Shown here: one piece after another, positions 57,915 to 64,000 of the stretch
How the letters are laid out: each line of letters begins with the position of its first letter
How positions within the stretch are numbered: the first letter of the stretch is position 1
NCBI GenBank assembly: GCA_014529385.2
Contig: CM043967.1
Location: 129,346,182-129,410,181, forward strand
Direction of reading: 5' to 3'
DNA: 64,000 nucleotides
From: Adiantum capillus-veneris
Taxonomy: Eukaryota; Streptophyta; Polypodiopsida; Polypodiales; Pteridaceae
Position numbers and translations under genes: made by a program
Notes under the pieces: generated by a model
What the model was told of the DNA's origin: nothing
Database searches by the model: none
What the model saw: the letters and a program-made list of their open reading frames with translations, nothing else

Positions 57915-59550
57915 AAGCTGGTATGATAAATCCCTCTTGTTCGGTTCCTGCTCTGCTAGCTCTAGGGGTAGTCCTGAGTCTAGTGATTTTTCTTTCTTGG
58001 AGCTCGACTCTCTCCCTTAGCTCAATGAGCTCATCCTTAGCCGCCTCCAAGTCATCCTCTATCCGCTCCCTTGCTTCCTGTGCACTTGTTACTTCTTTTG
58101 AAGCCTCCGCTAGCTGGAGTATCAAGCCGTCTCTCTCGTTTTCCACGTCATAGAGTGATGCTTTATGACTTTCAGATTCAGTCATAGCATTCTCTAATTT
58201 CCTCTGCAACTCCGCTTCCCTTTGTTTGGCTGTCTCCATCTCTACTTCCTTTGCCTTGGATCTTTCTTTTATCTTGCTGAGTAGTTCATGCACCATGTGC
58301 ATGTCTTTTTCATCTTCATCTGTCAACTCTAAAGCTCTTTCTGCCACCACCTCCATTGGCTTTGGCTCTTCTAGTACGTTTGGTTCGTCCAGTTTCTCTT
58401 CACTTTCTTTTTTACTCTTTGTCTTTTCCTCCGTCCCTCTCCGTTCATCTTTTTTTTGTAGTGTGATCCCATAAACTGCCTCAAGGGCCTCTTCTTCAGT
58501 GTATCCTATAGCTACCAGATCCTCATAATCATTTCTCTTTTGCTGAACTGGATCTATCTTCTTTTCTTTGGTCTCGGCCTCTGGCTTTTCCAAATCATCT
58601 GTGTCCACCTCTACTGTGGTCTCCTCCACAATTTTTTTCGTCTTCTTCAGGCTTGGTACATCAGTCATAGAGGGATATCTGTCCTCAACTTCCTTGTCTT
58701 TCCCTTTGTCGGCTTGCCCGTCTATCTCTTGAGGCTTAGTAGACTCATCTACTTTCCTTTTCCCCTTGTCGTCTTTTTTCAACTCAGCTTTTAATTGTTG
58801 TACCTCCTCTTCAGTGAATGGCTCGACAGGTTGTTGCTCTAGAATAGCCTCTGACTCCTCATAAGCTTTAATATATTGATCGTATTGATCAATATGTGGC
58901 CTGGCTGAGCTAGTTCCGACTTTAGTGGGGTCTGGCACCCACTTTTCTTCAAAGTCACCCTTTAGAGCTCTTTCTGCTCTAAACTGCTCCACTAGTCTTT
59001 CCATTCTTGCCGCTTTCTAACTTTTGGTTTGCTTGGGAGCAACCTTCTTCTTTACTTTCTTCTTAAGCGGCTCGTCCACATCCTCTGCAGGTTCTGAAAC
59101 TACTTCTAGTTTCCGGCATGCTCTTGTGGATGCCCTCTTGGATACTTCGGGCTGTTCTTCCTCCTCGTCGGCTTCTCTAAGCCACTCATTCTGGGAGGGA
59201 ACCTTTGGCCACTGATCTCTAGCTCCAATAGCTTCATAAGCTATTCTTGTCAGAATTTCCGCTCCTCCTATGTACTTTGGCTTCTCGTTGTGCATGGCAA
59301 TTACTTGCTCGTGGATGTGTTGAGCGTAATTCACCTCTTTTGGCATATTGCTCTTTAATGCCCATGTGATGGTGGTCGCAATGGCATGGGGTGGTGTCGT
59401 ATACTTTTGCGGTCTCTTACTGCAAACATGGAGAAACTGGTTGTACAGTCGATAAAGGGTTGCCGCTCTTGGGTCCGCCATATCTCCATAGGTTGCATTT
59501 TGCTTCTTGGGCCCATAGACCTCTATGGCCTCCCTTCTTTCCCTGACCAA
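57910..59550 (-). pseudogene. E4 ORF3: env-position coiled-coil protein
   Basis: One minus-strand frame runs from 59550 to TAA at 57910-57912 with a single TAG at 59017. The N-terminal part (RPQKYTTPPHAIATTITWAL, GGAEILTRIAYEAIGARDQW) matches the E1 ORF3. The rest is very acidic and lysine-rich, and ends in a long coiled coil (residues about 230-355 of the 364-codon second half). The stop overlaps the first bases of the LTR. About 120 N-terminal residues present in E1 are missing. It is probably spliced or deleted at the 5' side. Confidence 0.7.
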
Positions 59551-60430
59551 GCTCCCTTTGTTTCTTGGTTTTGGTCAGTTTTCGCGACAAAAGTTAACGA
59601 TAAGCATCAAAAGCTTATGGCAACGAGTCTACCTCTCATGTCTGGTGTCCTCTGAGCTCTCGTAGCAGTCGTAGAAGGCTGTAGAAGGTTGGATGCTCCT
59701 GTGTGCTCTTTGCTCTCTCCAAGAAGATAATAGTGGAAATGAGCTTGAAAGTGATGTGAAAAATACTTAACTTCGGACTTCTTGGATCACTTGTTACCAA
59801 ATTTGACATGTGCTCCTATCTCGTCGTGAAATACACTTTAGGATTTGAAATTTCTCAATTTGGACTCCGTTTGACCTGTTTCTGAGAAATCTGTCCACTT
59901 TGCCATCTGTCATTTCGGGCTTCCCGCAACTTTTCCCGAATTGTACTCAATTTTTACCATGGGTTGCCCTTGTCATTAGGATCATCACCATCTATTCTTT
60001 TCTTTTTTCTGATCTCATTTCACCTGCTTTTTAATTTTTCTTTTACTTTTATTAAGAAAATCATAAAAAATAAAGAAAAATAGCAAATTGAAGCCAAAAA
60101 ATTCCAAACATACACAGTAAATAGCTGGTAACCCTGTGTATATGAATATACACTTATTTGTGATTTCTGGACTTGGATTACCACTTTTTTCCACTTTTTA
60201 GCTCCAAACACACTCTTATTTAGTGATATTTACACGTCTAGAGACCCAAATCCATCATTTGATCTCTTTTTGTTGTAAAACAAGGTATATAAGGGCATAA
60301 ATATTATCAATATCCGCAATCAAACATAAAAATTGCAAAATCATTTAAGACACTGCCCTTGTAATATAATTTTTGTTTTTCTTTGTTTTTGTCGCTTGTA
60401 GCTGCTTTGTAGCTCCTGTATACCTGTATA
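59551..60430 (-). other. E4 non-coding region between pol and ORF3
   Basis: No gene is supported. It lacks the palindrome repeats of E1. A minus-strand ATGAGAG|GTAGAC (about 59626-59639) matches the E1 ATG-plus-donor motif at the same distance, about 790 bp, from the purine tract. Confidence 0.55.
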
Positions 60431-60444
60431 CCTCCCCCCCTCCT
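60431..60444 (-). promoter_or_regulatory. Internal purine tract after E4 pol
   Basis: On the minus strand AGGAGGGGGGAGG lies in a block shared with E1 at 52141-52171. It is followed by about 3.3 kb of element before the LTR, so it is not the ordinary LTR-adjacent tract. Confidence 0.55.
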
Positions 60445-60465
60445 AGTCTGAGTCCTCCTGGACGA

Positions 60466-63400
60466 CTATGAATTGTCTATGGGCGAAGCATTGTAGTTGT
60501 TTTGGTCATAAGTTCCCACTGCAATTGTAGAGCGATGATACAATAGTCTTTCCAATAAAGCTGCTCTTTGTTTGATTGAAGGATTGGTGGTCGGGTTTTG
60601 GGTTGGTTTTGGCACTGCGGTAGTAGAATCAGTAGATGGATTCTTCTTTACCTTGTTGTTCTTTTGCACAATCCAAATCTGCTTCCGCTTCGCTTGTGCT
60701 TGCCACAAACTCTTTGCGACCCAAACCTGCTTTGTTCTTTGTGTTGATTTCCTAGCCTTGAAATACCTAGGAGTTTCCGTGGATTGTAATGAAGGGAGTT
60801 CCTGTTTACAAATCTTTGGGATCCAAATTTGCTTGCTATAGCTTTGTGCCGTCATGAACTTCTTTGGAATCCAGATCTGTTTCACTGTCCTTGATTGTTT
60901 GGAATCACTCTGTTGTCTGGAATTGAAGACTCTGTTTTCCACCTTTGTTTCCTCTGTCACAAACTTTTTTGGTCTCCATACCAACTTTGACTCCGTTTTT
61001 TCCCAAGGTTGAGCTGTTATATTATTGCTTGTCTTCCTTATCCACTGTTGAGAGTTCCTCGTCGAAGAGCAATCCAGTTGTATAGAAACTTTTGGTTGCC
61101 ATTGCTTCTTCTTTTTCTCTAGTTGTTGTTTACCTTTGTGCTTGGATTCTTCCTTTGGAGTTGGCTCTGCTCCTTTGGTGAACTTAACTGATTGACTTTC
61201 ACCTTCGTATTTGATAAGCACTAATTTAGAATTCCAGTCAATCATTGCATTGTATTGCTTCTGCCATGGTTGTCCTAGCAATAATGGATGTTGTGTAGCT
61301 TGGTCTTCAACCACGTAAAACATATGAGGATACACATACTGGTTAATCTGTATATGTAAAACTGTGCATCCGACAGTTTTGATTGAATTCTCAAAGTAAC
61401 TCTTTAACTCTTGCTTGGCAGTTTGTAATTTAGTGTCATTTGTCAATTGTCTATACAAACTGAGTGAAAGTAGGTTAGTTTGAGCTCTTGAATCCAATAG
61501 TGCTCTGGCTTTGATTTGGTTGGTTCCTACTTTGCATTCAATGATGGGTTCTTCTTTGTCATTATCCATTTCTGTTATACTGACTGCGTTTATTCGTATT
61601 GCTCCTTCATTGCGCTGTTTCTGACGCAGTAGTCTTCTTTTCTCCATTCTTTCCTTCGCCTCGGCTTGCGCTTCCTCCACAATCTTTTTCTTTTTCTGGA
61701 CACGCAGCTTTTCTTGATGTATTTTGAGAAGCATGTCTTGGGTTAGCGGCAAAAGATACTTTTTCACTCTGCATCCACTAATCCAATTGGGCATTTCTTC
61801 TCCGTCTAATGTAGCAAGCTTGACGGCTCCACTTGGTGATAGATCTTTAATCACCAGAGGTCCCATCCCTCGCTTTTTAAGCTTCTTAGCATGCTGTTTC
61901 AGAGTGTAAACTAGGACATAGTCCCCAACCTTAAACTCTTTAGTCCGCACATGCTTATCAAAAAATTCCTTTTGTCGCCTTTTTTGAGCGTAGATAGAAG
62001 CTACTGCTTTTAGGCGAAGCTCGTCTAGCTTTTTCAGGTCATCTATTCTATCAGAAAGCTCGTGCCCTGTCCACTCTATATCCTTAGCCACCCTTAAGAT
62101 TGAAATCAAGAATTCTATTGGTAAGACAGCATTTAGCCCAAAAACCATGTTATATGGGGTCGTTCCTATTAATGTTTTATATGCTACCCTATATGCCCAT
62201 AATGTTGAATGCAACTTCTGGTCCCAGTCAGTTCTCGACTCAGATACAATCTTCGTAAGGACCGTGCATATGGTTTTGTTTGTTGCTTCAGCTTGTCCGT
62301 TTGCTTGTGGATGATACGGGGCTGATTTCCTATGGATTACCATGAATTCATCTAGAAGGATCTTTATCACTTCATTTATAAAATGTGTATCACTCACAAT
62401 TTCTATTGGCAATCCATATCGTACAAAGACGTATTCATATAGAAATTGTGTCGTGGTCTTGGCATCCGCTTTTTGAGTTGCCTTTGCTTCGACCCACTTT
62501 GTTAGATAGTCTATAGCCACAACGATGTATTGTGCATGAGTCTTATAGGCAGGAGGTGAAATGGGTCCGACATAATAAATCCCCCATTTTGCAAAAGCTC
62601 TTGCCCCCATCATTGGTCTAAGCGGCATATCATCTCTTTTAAGTGGTACTTTGGTCCGCTGACAGTCATCACATCGTTTAACGTATTCCTCAGCGTCCAT
62701 CTGTAATGTTGGCCACCATATTCCTGCGGCTAAGACAAGTTTTGCTGTCTTATCACCTGAGAAGTGGCCTCCACCTACTCCTCCATGAGCTTGCTCCAGG
62801 ATTATCACATACTCAGACTCTGATGCGCAAATCCTAAGCTGGTTGTCTTTACCTCTCTGATAGAGTTGATCTCCTATTAAAGTGTAATCTTTAGCTTCTG
62901 TCTCTACAGATTTCTGACGAGCTTTTGACGTTCCTTCTGGGAAAGTTTTATTTGTGAGATATTCAACAATATATTGACTCCATTCCGGAGCGATCATTAT
63001 CTGATATAATGTTGAATACTCTACTGGCGGTTTTGAGGAACATACAATACATACAGTGATATATTCATGTACGCTTTCTTTCATTCCTGGCCAATAGACT
63101 CCCAACTGTAACAAATTCCTATATGTGTTACTTCTTGAACAATGAAATGCACATTCCTGAACATGTGCTTCGCGCAGATATATATTATATTCCTCAGGAT
63201 TGATGCATAGTCGTAAAACATGATCATTTCCCAATTGATACAACCTTCCTGCAACCAATTGAAGATTCTTGGATTGCTGAATAGCAATATGTTTCTGGTT
63301 GTATTCTCTTTTATCAAACTCTCCTCCATAGGTTAATAGGCTAACGACATTTTGAGACCACTTCGGTATCATTTCTATGTTGAACAAGTACGCGTCTGGC

Positions 63401-64000
63401 ATGTCGTCATCTACTCCTATAGGGTCTTCTCCATTCGTCAATCGCGAAAGATGATCAGCTCTAAGATGTGTTTTTCCTTTCTTTACTACTACCGTGAAGT
63501 CGAATTCCAGTAAGATAATGAACCATCTCACTATTCTCCCGGTATTGCATGGTTTATTCACTCGGTAGAGCAAGGCTTGGTGATCCGTAAAAAACACAAA
63601 CTTGTTGGCTAGAAGATAATGCCGAAATTTCTTCACAACATATATCATTCCTAATCCCTCTCGCTCTGTTGTGGTGTAATTCTTCTCTGCATTGTTGAGC
63701 TGTCGACTGGCGTAACAGATAGGAAAATCCGTGTTTCCTTCTTCTGGCTGAGCAAGAATGCATCCTATTGCATATGCAGAAGCATCTATATGCACATGGA
63801 ATATCTTCTCCCAATCTGGTGATTTCAAGACTGGAGCAGTAATGAGTGCCTCTTTCAATTTCTTGAATGATTCCTCACACTCCTCTGTCCATTCAAAGTT
63901 CACTATTAGCCTGTAAAGTGGTTGGCCTATTATAGCGTACATGTAAATGAATCGTCTATAATATCCGCAATGTCCCATAAAGCTCTGTACTTGTTTCGCA
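60466..64000 (-). CDS. pol: E4 pol: RNase H, two HHCC fingers, integrase, second retropepsin, W-repeat tail
   Basis: The frame is open to the window edge. Residues count from Met at 63978. RNase H spans about 58-180 (HIDASAYAIG, TDHQALLY). HHCC-1 is H272, H279, C310, C313. HHCC-2 is H398, H405, C436, C439. Both have H-x6-H-x30-C-x2-C spacing. The integrase core has D490, D530 and E564, but only 33 residues separate the last two because two codons after VSD are missing relative to E1. A C-terminal domain (VGDYVLVY) and a helical linker follow. The retropepsin-like domain at 815-925 has DSRA instead of DSGA and LLLGQPW. Repeats of KQIWIPK type lie at about 1000-1105. It ends IKQRAALLERLL and a short tail at TAG. 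Confidence 0.85.
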   Translation of the reverse strand, partial: AKQVQSFMGHCGYYRRFIYMYAIIGQPLYRLIVNFEWTEECEESFKKLKEALITAPVLKSPDWEKIFHVHIDASAYAIGCILAQPEEGNTDFPICYASRQLNNAEKNYTTTEREGLGMIYVVKKFRHYLLANKFVFFTDHQALLYRVNKPCNTGRIVRWFIILLEFDFTVVVKKGKTHLRADHLSRLTNGEDPIGVDDDMPDAYLFNIEMIPKWSQNVVSLLTYGGEFDKREYNQKHIAIQQSKNLQLVAGRLYQLGNDHVLRLCINPEEYNIYLREAHVQECAFHCSRSNTYRNLLQLGVYWPGMKESVHEYITVCIVCSSKPPVEYSTLYQIMIAPEWSQYIVEYLTNKTFPEGTSKARQKSVETEAKDYTLIGDQLYQRGKDNQLRICASESEYVIILEQAHGGVGGGHFSGDKTAKLVLAAGIWWPTLQMDAEEYVKRCDDCQRTKVPLKRDDMPLRPMMGARAFAKWGIYYVGPISPPAYKTHAQYIVVAIDYLTKWVEAKATQKADAKTTTQFLYEYVFVRYGLPIEIVSDTHFINEVIKILLDEFMVIHRKSAPYHPQANGQAEATNKTICTVLTKIVSESRTDWDQKLHSTLWAYRVAYKTLIGTTPYNMVFGLNAVLPIEFLISILRVAKDIEWTGHELSDRIDDLKKLDELRLKAVASIYAQKRRQKEFFDKHVRTKEFKVGDYVLVYTLKQHAKKLKKRGMGPLVIKDLSPSGAVKLATLDGEEMPNWISGCRVKKYLLPLTQDMLLKIHQEKLRVQKKKKIVEEAQAEAKERMEKRRLLRQKQRNEGAIRINAVSITEMDNDKEEPIIECKVGTNQIKARALLDSRAQTNLLSLSLYRQLTNDTKLQTAKQELKSYFENSIKTVGCTVLHIQINQYVYPHMFYVVEDQATQHPLLLGQPWQKQYNAMIDWNSKLVLIKYEGESQSVKFTKGAEPTPKEESKHKGKQQLEKKKKQWQPKVSIQLDCSSTRNSQQWIRKTSNNITAQPWEKTESKLVWRPKKFVTEETKVENRVFNSRQQSDSKQSRTVKQIWIPKKFMTAQSYSKQIWIPKICKQELPSLQSTETPRYFKARKSTQRTKQVWVAKSLWQAQAKRKQIWIVQKNNKVKKNPSTDSTTAVPKPTQNPTTNPSIKQRAALLERLLYHRSTIAVGTYDQNNYNASPIDNS

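Larger units (their letters stand above)
57124..64000 (-). mobile_element. E4: minus-strand relative of E1, truncated by the window edge
   Basis: Reading leftward from the right edge, it has the RT end, RNase H, two HHCC fingers, integrase, second protease, tail repeats, purine tract, a non-coding region, ORF3 and then the 3' LTR. Its 5' half lies outside the window. It is inserted in the 3' end of E1 ORF3. The LTR shares its TGTAA start, TATA spacing, GA tract and GCTACGC blocks with the E1 LTR, but is clearly diverged. Confidence 0.85.

Overview
The window looks like nuclear DNA of a land plant with a large, retrotransposon-filled genome. The evidence is plant-type Ty3/Gypsy and Copia LTR elements, primer-binding sites matching plant tRNA-iMet and tRNA-Asp, intron-split coding regions, and very many long GA/CT microsatellites. 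A fern-like genome would fit, but nothing here fixes the species. There is no bacterial-style gene layout, no rRNA or tRNA gene, and no CRISPR array. Nearly every coding region carries stops or frameshifts.

Left part (1-13.7 kb): an unrecognised, intron-containing plus-strand gene (called G1 here) is split by a Copia solo LTR (2243-3012, target duplication AAAGG). A 5.63-kb block, running from inside that LTR to a GA microsatellite, is repeated head to tail (2385-8012 and 8013-13674) with almost no differences. Each copy carries the G1 3' end, a second unrecognised minus-strand gene (G2) and several microsatellites.

Middle left (13.8-16.7 kb): a decayed multi-exon gene starts with a histone H3-like tail and histone fold. 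It continues into a Ulp1/C48-type SUMO-protease-like segment, then an acidic linker, then an FCP1/HAD phosphatase-like domain. This is the most unusual gene-like object in the window.

Right part (17.2-64 kb): a nest of LTR retrotransposons. E1 (5' LTR at 17216, tRNA-Asp primer site, Athila/OTA-like) is the outermost. Its gag is interrupted by E2, a rearranged chromovirus with three LTRs (21583-34852, TSD AGCAG). Its RNase H is interrupted by E3, a Tat-type element with two RNase H domains (39483-48749). Its 3' ORF is interrupted by E4, a minus-strand relative of E1 that runs off the right edge (57124->64000).

E1 and E4 share features I do not know from standard Gypsy elements: two tandem HHCC zinc modules before the integrase core, a second retropepsin-like domain after the integrase, a tail of tryptophan repeats, a conserved purine tract after pol, and a separate coiled-coil ORF3 in the env position with retrovirus-like splice signals. 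E1 also has about 300-bp repeats, each centred on the palindrome GTCTATCGCGATAGAC, both in its leader and upstream of ORF3.
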